A DNA stretch of 64,000 nt from Lachnospiraceae bacterium (GTDB lineage: Bacteria; Bacillota; Clostridia; Lachnospirales; Lachnospiraceae): the NCBI GenBank assembly GCA_017535945.1, contig JAFXTJ010000058.1, positions 1 to 64,000 of the forward strand, written 5' to 3'. The position numbers and the translations under genes are program-made. The notes beneath the pieces were generated by a model. That model saw only the letters and a program-made list of their open reading frames with translations, searched no databases and had not been told where the DNA came from. Shown one piece after another: positions 26,992 through 34,781 of this stretch; within the stretch, counting starts at the first letter, position 1, and each line of letters opens with the position of its first letter.

Positions 26992-28160
26992 GGAGTTTCC
27001 GCGGAAAAATCCGCAGCCGGTCCGCCGGCTGTCTTTTGTGCGCATTGTCTGTCTTTCTCCTCCTGTGCACGCAGGTCCATGCGACGCAGGAGACGAGGCA
27101 GGCGCTGGATGAAGCGCGCAATAAGCACGAGCAGAGCAAGGGAGAGCTTTCCGAGCAGGAGGATCATATCAATCATCTCAATGCGGCCAAGGATTCCCTG
27201 CTGGGGCAGCTGGCGGATCTCAATGTGCAGCTGACCGAGGTGAGCGAATCCCTGGAGGAGATCGAATCACAGATCCGCGGGAAAAAGCAGGAGATCGACC
27301 TCACGCAGGGGGAACTCGCGGAGGCGATTGAGATCCAGGATGCGCAGTATGCCGCGATGAAGAAGCGGGTGCAGTTCATCTATGAGAAGCAGGATTTCCT
27401 GGTCTATGATATGCTCTTCGGCAGCCGCAGTTTTGCGGATTTTCTGAACCAGGGACATTATATCGACGAACTCTCCTCCTACGACCGGCGCATGCTGGAA
27501 CTCTACATGCAGAACGGGGAGAAGATCGCGGAGAAGAGGGAAGCACTGAACCGCGATATGACGGTACTCACGGAGTACAAGGACAGGCAGCAGGCGGAGC
27601 AGGGACGCGTGGCGGGCCTGCTGGAGAGCACCGCTGGCTCCATCAAAGGCTATGAGGGCGAGATCGGCGCCGCGGAGGACACGGCGGACCGGATCGCCGA
27701 ACGGATCAGAGAGGAGGAAGCGGATATCCGCGCCCTGGAGGCGAAGCTCGCCGAGGAGATCCGGATGTCCGAACTCGCGCGCAAAGGTGTATGGCGGGAT
27801 ATCTCGACCATCCGGTTTGCGGAGGGGGACCGCTATCTGCTCGCCAATATCATCTTCTGCGAGGCGGGCGGGGAGCCCTATGAAGGGCAGGTGGCCGTCG
27901 GGGCCGTGGTCATCAACCGCGTGCGATCCGCGGTCTATCCGGATACCGTGGTGGGGGTGATCTACCAGTCCCATCAGTTTGAACCGGTGGCCACCGGGAG
28001 ACTGGCGCTGGCGCTCGCGGAGAACCGCGCGACGGATTCCTGTTACCGGGCCGCGGATCAGGCGATGGACGGCTATACCAATGTGGGGAACTGTGTCTAC
28101 TTCCGCACACCGATACCCGGTCTTACGGGGACCAGGATCGGCGGGCACATTTTCTATTAG
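26988..28160 (+). CDS. Secreted cell-wall hydrolase: coiled coil plus SleB domain
   Basis: The 390-residue protein has a signal peptide (about 1-32, LLCALSVFLLLCTQVHA), a long coiled coil (about 35-265) of the PcsB/CwlO N-terminal type, and a C-terminal SleB/Hydrolase_2 domain (about 275-390; IIFCEAGGEPYEGQVAVGAV with the catalytic Glu, and NCVYFRTP). SleB-type enzymes are lytic transglycosylases acting on cortex or wall peptidoglycan. The coiled coil suggests control by a partner such as FtsEX, as for PcsB; that is inference. It starts at GTG 26988, overlapping the previous stop. Confidence 0.88.
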   Translation: MRSFRGKIRSRSAGCLLCALSVFLLLCTQVHATQETRQALDEARNKHEQSKGELSEQEDHINHLNAAKDSLLGQLADLNVQLTEVSESLEEIESQIRGKKQEIDLTQGELAEAIEIQDAQYAAMKKRVQFIYEKQDFLVYDMLFGSRSFADFLNQGHYIDELSSYDRRMLELYMQNGEKIAEKREALNRDMTVLTEYKDRQQAEQGRVAGLLESTAGSIKGYEGEIGAAEDTADRIAERIREEEADIRALEAKLAEEIRMSELARKGVWRDISTIRFAEGDRYLLANIIFCEAGGEPYEGQVAVGAVVINRVRSAVYPDTVVGVIYQSHQFEPVATGRLALALAENRATDSCYRAADQAMDGYTNVGNCVYFRTPIPGLTGTRIGGHIFY

Positions 28161-28169
28161 GGAGGATTT

Positions 28170-28664
28170 TCAGGTGTCTGCGGGATCCTGCAGACGGCTG
28201 AGGATCGGGAAGGCGAGGCGGTCGATCCCCTCATCGTAGACCCGGTCCAGCAGATTGCTCAGGTTGTTGAGGCTCATCTTGAGCTGATGCGAATCGATGA
28301 GACCGCGGTCAAACGCGTCGGCGAGCTCGTCCAGATCGACAACACGCACGGCACCGTCCGGGCGGATGACGACATCGACGAGCAGATCCGTGGCGACGAG
28401 CACATTGTCACGGATACCTTCGCCGTAATCGACGATATCGCAGTACCAGTAGAGGAGAGAATGATCGGCCCGGCAGAACCGGCTGATCTTGAAGCCTTCT
28501 TTGAGATAGTAGCAGGAGTAGCCGAGTGCGAGATCCGGCTTGGGATGCAGGGCGCGCCATGAGGTCACGATCACTGTGTCATCGGTGTAGAGGATCTGGT
28601 CGTCTTTGAGAAGCACACATTCATCCGGAATGATGCGCTTGCGGTAGAGCACCGGGAAAGCCAT
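28170..28664 (-). CDS. DUF402 domain protein
   Basis: The 164-residue protein matches the DUF402 pattern: SRFCRADHSLLYWYCDIVDY followed by the VLVATDLLVDVVIRPDGAVRV beta strands and DLDELADAFDRGLID. Characterised DUF402 proteins include nucleoside phosphatases, but the substrate of this one is unknown. The start ATG 28664 has a strong AAGGAGGTG site. It diverges from the gene at 28720 and ends only nine bases from the convergent SleB-type gene, with no terminator visible between them. Confidence 0.85.
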   Translation of the reverse strand: MAFPVLYRKRIIPDECVLLKDDQILYTDDTVIVTSWRALHPKPDLALGYSCYYLKEGFKISRFCRADHSLLYWYCDIVDYGEGIRDNVLVATDLLVDVVIRPDGAVRVVDLDELADAFDRGLIDSHQLKMSLNNLSNLLDRVYDEGIDRLAFPILSRLQDPADT

Positions 28665-28673
28665 CGCACCTCC

Positions 28674-28703
28674 TTGCTGAGAAACGCTTTATGCAGGTAT
28701 TAT
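28674..28703 (+). promoter_or_regulatory. Putative promoter of the 28720 gene
   Basis: TTGCTG (28674-28679), 18-base spacer, TATTAT (28698-28703). The start site would be near 28710, leaving about 10 bases before the ATG and no clear ribosome site. Confidence 0.45.
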
Positions 28704-28704
28704 A
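28699..28704 (-). promoter_or_regulatory. Extended -10 promoter of the DUF402 gene
   Basis: On the minus strand TGTTATAAT (hexamer 28704-28699) with a TG one base upstream; no good -35. It overlaps the putative plus-strand promoter of the divergent gene. Confidence 0.6.
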
Positions 28705-28719
28705 ACATATCGGATCGTT

Positions 28720-31302
28720 ATGCGCAGACTGATTTTGAAAATTCTATATCTTCTTGCGGTCTTTGGCCTGTCCCTCCTGATCTTTCTGCGGTTCACCGGG
28801 CATGAGGAGGCGGAGCAGACCGCCGTGCTGGAGAGCGCGGGGTTACCCGTCGTGCGTCTGATGTTTGAACAGAGCGGCAGGGAAGCGGCCTCTCTCTACG
28901 GATACACGGATGAGATGGATGTGCGCACCATGCGCGGCGGGATCCTGCCGGTGGGAGACGACAGACATGTGAGCATCCGGATCGTCCCGTACGGGGCCGC
29001 CATCGAGCACGTGCGCTTTGAGGTACGCGACATCACCGGGGACAATCTGGTGGAACAGACCGAGATCACGGAGCGGCGGGAAACCTCCTACGGCGATATC
29101 GACGCGGGCTTTACGCTCAAGGATCTGCTGCATGCCGGGGCCGAGTATATCCTGATCGTCCGTCTGGACACCGCGCGCGGCACCATTTCCTATTATTCCC
29201 GCATCATGCGTGTGAGTGACGAGGTGTATGATTTCGTGGAGGAGACCGTGGAGTTCGCCTCGGACTTCCATGACAAGACCTTTGACGAGAGCAGGCGTCA
29301 GGAGATCGTCCAGTATATCGAACCGAGCCGCAGCGGGGACAATACCACGTTCGCCGCCGTGGACATCCATTCCAGCCTCACCCATATCTGCTGGGGAGGT
29401 CTTGACATCCATTCCCACGATGTGCCGAAGCTGCAGATCAACGACATCCGTGATGATATCGTGACGATGACGCTCGCGGGCAATATCGTCATCCAGACGG
29501 AGGATGAGAGACGGCTCCCGCTCGAGGTGCGCGAGGACTTCCGCCTGCGCCGCGGCCGGGAAAGGCTCTATCTGCTCGACTACGACCGGACGGCGCGTTA
29601 TCTGTTCAGCGGGGACCCGGCGGATTTCGGAACGGACCGCATCAATCTGGGCATCGGTCCGGAGGATTTCCCCTTTATGGAGAGCGAGGACGGCGGTGTC
29701 GTGGCGTTTGCCGCCGGACATAAGCTGTATTCCTTCCGCAAGGACACCTCGGAACTCTCGGTCCTCTTCTCCTTTGAGGACAATGAGAACGCGGACGAAC
29801 GCTGCGTGCACCAGGATCATGATTTCCATCTGCTTGGCGTGGACGACAACGGAGACGTGCGTTTCCTTGTGGCCGGCTATATGAACCGCGGCGATCACGA
29901 GGGTCGTGTCGGCGTGGCGTATTATCTCTACGATGCCACGATCAAGCAGCTCAAGGAGATGGTCTTCCTCCCGGTGAACACGGCACCGGAGATCCTGCGC
30001 GCCTATGTGCGCCGCATGTCGCACGTCAGCGGTCAGGATGAACTGTATCTGATGATCAAGGATGACGTGGTGCTGGTGGATCCGGATGACAAGAGCGTGC
30101 ATCTGGTCATCAAGGATGCCGCGCTGACGCCGTATTTCCGCTCCGCCTCCGGTGCGCTCTTTGCGAGGAGCGATTCCGATGCCGGGGATAAGATCAGCGT
30201 CATGCGCTTCAAGGACGGCGAGATCCTGGAGGTGGAGGCGGATCCGGGGACCCGTCTCATCCCGCTGGGCTTCATGCAGGAGGATCTCGTCTACGGTGTC
30301 GTCAGGGAGCGTGACATCCGCAAGGATCAGACGGGGACCGAGGTCTATGCCATGGAATCGGTCCTGATCCGCGACGCGCAGGGGGATATCCTCGAGCATT
30401 ACCAGAGCCCGGGGAATTATGTCGTGGACGCCCGCGTGGAGGGCAACCAGATCCGGCTGTACAGGGTCCGGCTGAATGAAGAGACCGGATTCTACGAGGA
30501 AACCGCGGAGGACCAGATCATCAACACGCTGGAAGCCAGAGCGCGGGTCAACCGTGTGATCACGGTGGCCACCGACGTGATGAAAAAACTCGTGGAGATC
30601 GACTGCAGACAGGAATTCAAGGGAGGTTCGCTTAAGACCATCATCCCAGCCATCGTAGTGCCGGAGGAACTCAGGGAAGCTGCTCTCTATACCGGCGGAG
30701 ACGCCTTTACGGGTTATTATGTCTATGCGATCGGCGGCCGGGTGGAGGATCTCTACGCAAGGGAGGCGGATGCGCTCCGCTCCGCGGCGGAGGGCGGCGG
30801 CGCCGTGGTGGACGGCAACGATCTCTATGTGTGGGAGAAGCGCGGGCTCCAGGCCAGGAACCAGATCATGGCGCTCACCAATATCGCGCAGGGGGCGATC
30901 GTGAGGCCCGGGGAGACCGAAGCAGCCTTCTGTCTGCGTCTCATGCTCGAACACAGAGGGATCAACCGGGATGTGCAGGAAATGCTGGATAACGGGGATT
31001 CGCTCGCGGAGATCCTGGATAAGAGCCTGACGGACTGCCGTTCCCTCACGCTCACGGGGTGCGATCTCACCTCCATCCTCTACTACGTGAACCGGGATAT
31101 CCCGGTGCTGGTCTCGCGGAGTGACGGCGGCGCGCTCTTACTCATCGGATTCAACGATTCGGAACTCGTGATCGTGGATCCGAATGCGGAGGCAGCAGAA
31201 GAGCGCGTGTACAAGATCACGCGCTCCCAGGGTAAGACGATGTTCGAAGAAAACGGAAACCGGTTTATCACCTACTATTTATCGAGTTCTCCCGCATTGT
31301 AA
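28720..31302 (+). CDS. Large single-pass membrane protein with C-terminal C39-like domain, unknown function
   Basis: The function is not recognised. The 860-residue protein has one N-terminal membrane helix (about 5-24, KILYLLAVFGLSLLIFLRF) and a long predicted extracytoplasmic part. Residues about 60-160 look like an Ig-type sandwich; about 250-560 contain repeated strand patterns suggestive of a beta-propeller (for example GHKLYSFRKDTSELSVLF). The last 145 residues (about 710-855) resemble a peptidase C39-like fold: EAAFCLRLMLEHRG, then IPVLVSRSDGGALLLIGF and LVIVDPN. The positions of the C39 catalytic Cys and His seem to be replaced, so it is probably not a protease. No ribosome site precedes ATG 28720. 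The 3' end overlaps prs by 28 bases. Confidence 0.8.
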   Translation: MRRLILKILYLLAVFGLSLLIFLRFTGHEEAEQTAVLESAGLPVVRLMFEQSGREAASLYGYTDEMDVRTMRGGILPVGDDRHVSIRIVPYGAAIEHVRFEVRDITGDNLVEQTEITERRETSYGDIDAGFTLKDLLHAGAEYILIVRLDTARGTISYYSRIMRVSDEVYDFVEETVEFASDFHDKTFDESRRQEIVQYIEPSRSGDNTTFAAVDIHSSLTHICWGGLDIHSHDVPKLQINDIRDDIVTMTLAGNIVIQTEDERRLPLEVREDFRLRRGRERLYLLDYDRTARYLFSGDPADFGTDRINLGIGPEDFPFMESEDGGVVAFAAGHKLYSFRKDTSELSVLFSFEDNENADERCVHQDHDFHLLGVDDNGDVRFLVAGYMNRGDHEGRVGVAYYLYDATIKQLKEMVFLPVNTAPEILRAYVRRMSHVSGQDELYLMIKDDVVLVDPDDKSVHLVIKDAALTPYFRSASGALFARSDSDAGDKISVMRFKDGEILEVEADPGTRLIPLGFMQEDLVYGVVRERDIRKDQTGTEVYAMESVLIRDAQGDILEHYQSPGNYVVDARVEGNQIRLYRVRLNEETGFYEETAEDQIINTLEARARVNRVITVATDVMKKLVEIDCRQEFKGGSLKTIIPAIVVPEELREAALYTGGDAFTGYYVYAIGGRVEDLYAREADALRSAAEGGGAVVDGNDLYVWEKRGLQARNQIMALTNIAQGAIVRPGETEAAFCLRLMLEHRGINRDVQEMLDNGDSLAEILDKSLTDCRSLTLTGCDLTSILYYVNRDIPVLVSRSDGGALLLIGFNDSELVIVDPNAEAAEERVYKITRSQGKTMFEENGNRFITYYLSSSPAL

Positions 31303-32468
31303 CGGGCGATGAAGCTCGTGATGCGCTCCACCGGGTTCAGCAGATCGCTGATGGAGGCATCGTGATTGAGCGTGTCGATGATGTAGGCGATGTACTTGCT
31401 CATGTCACAGCTGATATACCATTCTCTGGAGAGCAGCTCCGGTGACTGGTAGATGAGGTTGGTGGTGAGGATCCTGTAGATGAGGCCCTCCTCATAGGCC
31501 CGATCAAAAGGTTCGAGGCCCGCGGTGAAGAGACCGAAGGTGGAGAAGACGAAGATGCGGCCGGCCTTGCGGGACTTCAGCGCCTTGGCGACCTCCAGGA
31601 TGCTCTCCCCGGAAGAGATCATATCGTCCACGATGATGACGTCCTTATCCTCCACGGAGGACCCCAGGAATTCATGTGCGAGGATGGGATTGCGCCCGTC
31701 CACGATCTGTGTGTAATCCCTGCGCTTGTAGAACATGCCCACATCGAGTCCCAGAACGCTGCCGAGATAGACAGCGCGGTTCATGCCGCCCTCGTCCGGG
31801 CTGATGACCATCATGTGCTCCGCGTCCATCTTAAGCCCGCTGACATTGGAGAGGAGCCCCTTGATGAACTGATAGGTGGTGCGGACGGTCTCAAAGCCGT
31901 GCAGCGGGATGGCGTTCTGCACACGCGGATCGTGCGCTTCAAAGGTGATGATATTGTCTACGCCCATCTTGACCAGCTCCTGCAGGGCGATGGCGCAGTC
32001 AAGGGATTCCCTCGCCGTGCGCTTGTGCTGCCTGCTCTCGTACAGGAAAGGCATGATGACCGTGATCCTGCGCGCCTTGCCTCCGACGGCGGCGATGATG
32101 CGCTTGAGATCCTGATAATGATCGTCCGGCGACATGTGGTTCTCCATGCCGAAGAGTTTGTAGGTCAGGGAGTAATTGGTCACATCGACCAGCAGGTAGA
32201 GATCGTCGCCGCGGACGGACTGCTTGATGACACCCTTGGCTTCGCCGGTGCCGAAACGCGGGACCTCCGCGCTCAGCAGATAGGAGGCGCGCTCGTAACC
32301 GGTAAACGCGAGACTCCCCTTGTGCTCATTCTCCCTCTCGGCGCGCCATCTCACCAGGTATTGATCCACCTGTTCCCCCAGGCGCTGGCAGCCGTTCATG
32401 GCGATGAGTCCCAGGCTCCCGACGGGGATGGTCTCCAGATTTCTTTTTTCTTCTCTGTTTTTCGGCAT
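31275..32468 (-). CDS. prs: Ribose-phosphate pyrophosphokinase, long clostridial form
   Basis: The 397-residue protein has the PRPP synthetase plan: FGTGEAKGVIKQSVRGDDLY, RRITVIMPFLYESRQHKR, TFEAHDPRVQNAIP and the PRPP-binding loop DVIIVDDMISSGES. It transfers pyrophosphate from ATP to ribose 5-phosphate for nucleotide, His and Trp synthesis. It is about 80 residues longer than the usual bacterial enzyme and its PRPP loop has SSGES in place of DTAGT; similar long forms are known in Clostridia. Start ATG 32468 follows GAGGAAGG. It is the last gene of dnaD-loader-prs and overlaps the convergent upstream gene by 28 bases. Confidence 0.88.
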   Translation of the reverse strand: MPKNREEKRNLETIPVGSLGLIAMNGCQRLGEQVDQYLVRWRAERENEHKGSLAFTGYERASYLLSAEVPRFGTGEAKGVIKQSVRGDDLYLLVDVTNYSLTYKLFGMENHMSPDDHYQDLKRIIAAVGGKARRITVIMPFLYESRQHKRTARESLDCAIALQELVKMGVDNIITFEAHDPRVQNAIPLHGFETVRTTYQFIKGLLSNVSGLKMDAEHMMVISPDEGGMNRAVYLGSVLGLDVGMFYKRRDYTQIVDGRNPILAHEFLGSSVEDKDVIIVDDMISSGESILEVAKALKSRKAGRIFVFSTFGLFTAGLEPFDRAYEEGLIYRILTTNLIYQSPELLSREWYISCDMSKYIAYIIDTLNHDASISDLLNPVERITSFIARYNAGELDK

Positions 32469-32496
32469 GGTTCCTTCCTCTTATGCAGTCGTACAC

Positions 32497-33453
32497 TCAA
32501 CCGGCCGTCAGACGCCGGATGTCCGGTCCGGTCAGCCGGAAGATATCAAATTCACTGGTGATCCTGGAAAAGATCCGTTCCGCGTACAGCGTAAAGAGCT
32601 GTTCCAGGTCGAGATTGGTGGAGATCACGGTCCTGTTCTGCCGGATGCTGCGCTCGTTGAGGAGCGCGAAAAGCTGTTCGGCGACAAAGGAATTGGTGAG
32701 CTCCGTTCCCAGATCGTCGATCACCAGCAGATCACAGGAATAGAGATCGGAGGAGAGCCGCTGCTCCTCCTGCTCTTCACGGCTGCCGAAGCGTTCCGCG
32801 GAGAGGCGTTCAAACAGGGAGACGGCACTGAAATAGATGACACGGAAACCGCGGTCGATCAGTTCCCCGGCGATACAGACGGACAGGGCCGTCTTGCCGG
32901 TCCCCACACTCCCGGTGAAGAGGAGATTGCGGCAGGCGGGGAAGTTCTCCACAAAAGAAAGAGAGGCGTCACGGGCCTTGATGAAATGCTGCACATCACT
33001 TTCCGTTCCGCCTTTCAGATACACATCCTCCCGCAGGGAGGAGAATCTGATCCTGTCGGTGAGAAATCCGAGATGGGAGTCCGCGTAGAGCAGGTCGATC
33101 TCCCTCTTCCGGAAACAGGTACACTTGTGTCCGTCCACGTAGCCGGTATCCCGGCAGAGTGGACACTCATATACATCCTCGAGATAATCCGCGGGGTAGC
33201 CGGCTCCCTGCAGGAGCTGTTCTTTCTCCTGCCGGAGCCGCTGCAGCTCCTCCCGGCAGGATACGGCGCCCGCCCCCTGCGCAAGCCCCTGTGCAAAGGA
33301 GCGGATCAGGGCGGAGGCTCTCTCTTCCAGTGCGGAATAACCCGGGATACGTGCGGCCTCTTCTGCTCTCGCCCGCGCCTTGTCGGCTGCTGCGAGGAGC
33401 CTGAGGTCGTATTCTTTCCGGATGATGTCGTATTGTTCGTTCGTCAGCGCCAA
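32497..33453 (-). CDS. DnaC/DnaI-like helicase loader ATPase
   Basis: The 318-residue protein has an N-terminal helical part, a zinc-ribbon-like section (CPLCRDTGYVDGHKCTC, about 95-112) and an AAA+ ATPase domain (about 125-318) with Walker A FTGSVGTGKTAL and Walker B LLVIDDLG. This matches loaders that deliver the replicative helicase, or IstB-type ATPases. The neighbouring dnaD gene and lack of any transposase favour helicase loading. It starts at TTG 33453 with CGGAGAA just upstream. It lies 18 bases after dnaD. Confidence 0.9.
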   Translation of the reverse strand: MALTNEQYDIIRKEYDLRLLAAADKARARAEEAARIPGYSALEERASALIRSFAQGLAQGAGAVSCREELQRLRQEKEQLLQGAGYPADYLEDVYECPLCRDTGYVDGHKCTCFRKREIDLLYADSHLGFLTDRIRFSSLREDVYLKGGTESDVQHFIKARDASLSFVENFPACRNLLFTGSVGTGKTALSVCIAGELIDRGFRVIYFSAVSLFERLSAERFGSREEQEEQRLSSDLYSCDLLVIDDLGTELTNSFVAEQLFALLNERSIRQNRTVISTNLDLEQLFTLYAERIFSRITSEFDIFRLTGPDIRRLTAG

Positions 33454-33471
33454 ATCGGTTCTCCGGATCGA

Positions 33472-34509
33472 TCAGTCGGGGTCGCCGTTCTTGATCAGCT
33501 GCTTCTCGAGCTGGGCAAAATCGTGCTCCCGCTGGGGGAAATTGTGTACTTTGGCATTGGGGCGCGCTGCTGTCTGTCCGGCAGCGGGCGCTTTCTGCGC
33601 GGTCTTCCTGGATGCTTCATGGGCGGCATCCAGATCCGCGATGTCGCTCTTTTTGGTGACACCGGACTCATGCCAGCTGGCGAGGATCCTGTCACAATAC
33701 TCGAGACGGCGCTTCTGCGTGGCCAGAACGGTGCGCCTGCAGGCCTCACGGATGATGTCGATGGGCAGACGGTAATCCCTGATCCATCTTAACACAAATT
33801 CGGCTTCCGTGTCAGTAGGAACATTTTTGAGCCCCAGCAGATCCATGATCTCGTAGATGCGCTTGTCGTAGCGGTAGGAGCCGCTCTTGGCCTGCTCGGG
33901 GGTCTCGTAGCCCTTGTCGCGCCAGCCCAGCGCCACCTTCTGGATATAGCGGAAGTCTGTCTTGCCGCGTTCCGCGCAGTAGGCCAGCAGATAGTCGAGC
34001 AGAGCATCGGAAAAGGCCAGTTCATCCCGGATGTAGAAGAGCGTCTGCGTATCCGTCACACTTAAGGGCCTGCCCAGATACTGCTCCGCGATGAACAGCA
34101 GCTGTGAAGGATCGACGGCGGCTGTGGGTGCGGCGGCGGGTGCGGCTGCCGCGGGCTCTTCCTGTTCCGCGGCGGGGGCGGGCTCCTCCGGCACGCCGGC
34201 CGGCTCCTTGAGATCCTCCAGATGGATGCCGGAGAGCTTTCTGTCGCTGTCGTATTCCATGGAGATGATGCCGCGCTTCTCCCAGAATCTGAGCGCGCGG
34301 GTGATATCCTTTTCCGTGAGATTGAAGCGGTCCGCGAGGTCGGAGAGACTGGTGGGCCGCCCCGCACGCATCATGCGCAGGAGATAGAGATAGATCTTGA
34401 GCTGCGCGTCGTTGGCTTCGGACATATATTTGTCGATGAAGACATTGGAAACAGCGGTGGTGTTCGTTTCCGTGGTCTGCTCGCGATTGATTGAAACTCT
34501 TCCCATCAT
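33472..34509 (-). CDS. dnaD: DnaD-domain replication initiation protein
   Basis: The 345-residue protein has an N-terminal winged-helix domain (about 25-90; LSDLADRFNLTEKDITRALRF, GIISMEY), an Ala/Pro/Glu-rich linker (about 105-135) and two DnaD C-terminal-type domains (about 140-215 and 235-300; IREACRRTVLATQKRRLEYCDRIL part). DnaD helps load the helicase at the origin and restart sites. The start was set at ATG 34509, an ATG-ATG pair with GGGGAG upstream; the frame extends to 34761 but that part crosses the promoter and has no family features. It heads the unit dnaD-loader-prs. Confidence 0.9.
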   Translation of the reverse strand: MMGRVSINREQTTETNTTAVSNVFIDKYMSEANDAQLKIYLYLLRMMRAGRPTSLSDLADRFNLTEKDITRALRFWEKRGIISMEYDSDRKLSGIHLEDLKEPAGVPEEPAPAAEQEEPAAAAPAAAPTAAVDPSQLLFIAEQYLGRPLSVTDTQTLFYIRDELAFSDALLDYLLAYCAERGKTDFRYIQKVALGWRDKGYETPEQAKSGSYRYDKRIYEIMDLLGLKNVPTDTEAEFVLRWIRDYRLPIDIIREACRRTVLATQKRRLEYCDRILASWHESGVTKKSDIADLDAAHEASRKTAQKAPAAGQTAARPNAKVHNFPQREHDFAQLEKQLIKNGDPD

Positions 34510-34590
34510 AAAACCATTCTCCCCGTTTCGAGATACCGGACGGAAGAACGGACCGGAGTCCGCAGATCCCGTTCGATGTCTCGCGGGGAG

Positions 34591-34599
34591 ATTATAGCA
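34591..34599 (-). promoter_or_regulatory. Extended -10 promoter of dnaD-loader-prs
   Basis: On the minus strand TGCTATAAT (hexamer 34596-34591) with no clear -35 box. The DnaA-box-like array at 34667-34693 lies about 70 bases upstream. Confidence 0.65.
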
Positions 34600-34666
34600 T
34601 AGCGATATTGAAAATGGTAGGGTAAAAATGTCCGAAACCTCAGAGCCGGTGCGGCTTTGCGGGGGG

Positions 34667-34693
34667 TGTGGATTTCGTGGATAATGTGGAAGA
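34667..34693. promoter_or_regulatory. Three tandem DnaA-box-like 9-mers
   Basis: Head-to-tail 9-mers TGTGGATTT (34667), CGTGGATAA (34676) and TGTGGAAGA (34685) are directly adjacent, against the consensus TGTGGATAA (reverse of TTATCCACA). They match at 7, 8 and 7 of 9 positions. A fourth copy, AGTGGATAA, lies at 34773-34781. Confidence 0.5.
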
Positions 34694-34724
34694 TCTCCCA
34701 CGGTCGGTATGATCACGGAGTTTG

Positions 34725-34773
34725 TTTTCCCCAAAATGATCCCGGTGACGGTGGAGATCATTTTGGGGGAAAA
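34725..34773. repeat. 17-bp inverted repeat
   Basis: TTTTCCCCAAAATGATC (34725-34741) pairs with 34756-34773 with one extra G; the loop is 14 bases. No T tract follows on either strand, so it is not a typical terminator, although it sits right after the murC stop codon. Confidence 0.8.
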
Positions 34774-34781
34774 GTGGATAA
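34773..34781. promoter_or_regulatory. Fourth DnaA-box-like 9-mer
   Basis: AGTGGATAA, 8 of 9 to TGTGGATAA, same orientation as the array at 34667, abutting the murC stop codon. Confidence 0.45.

Noticed and set aside
32497..33453. IstB transposition helper
   Set aside because: The ATPase fold fits, but no transposase or terminal repeats are nearby and dnaD is directly upstream, so a helicase loader is favoured.
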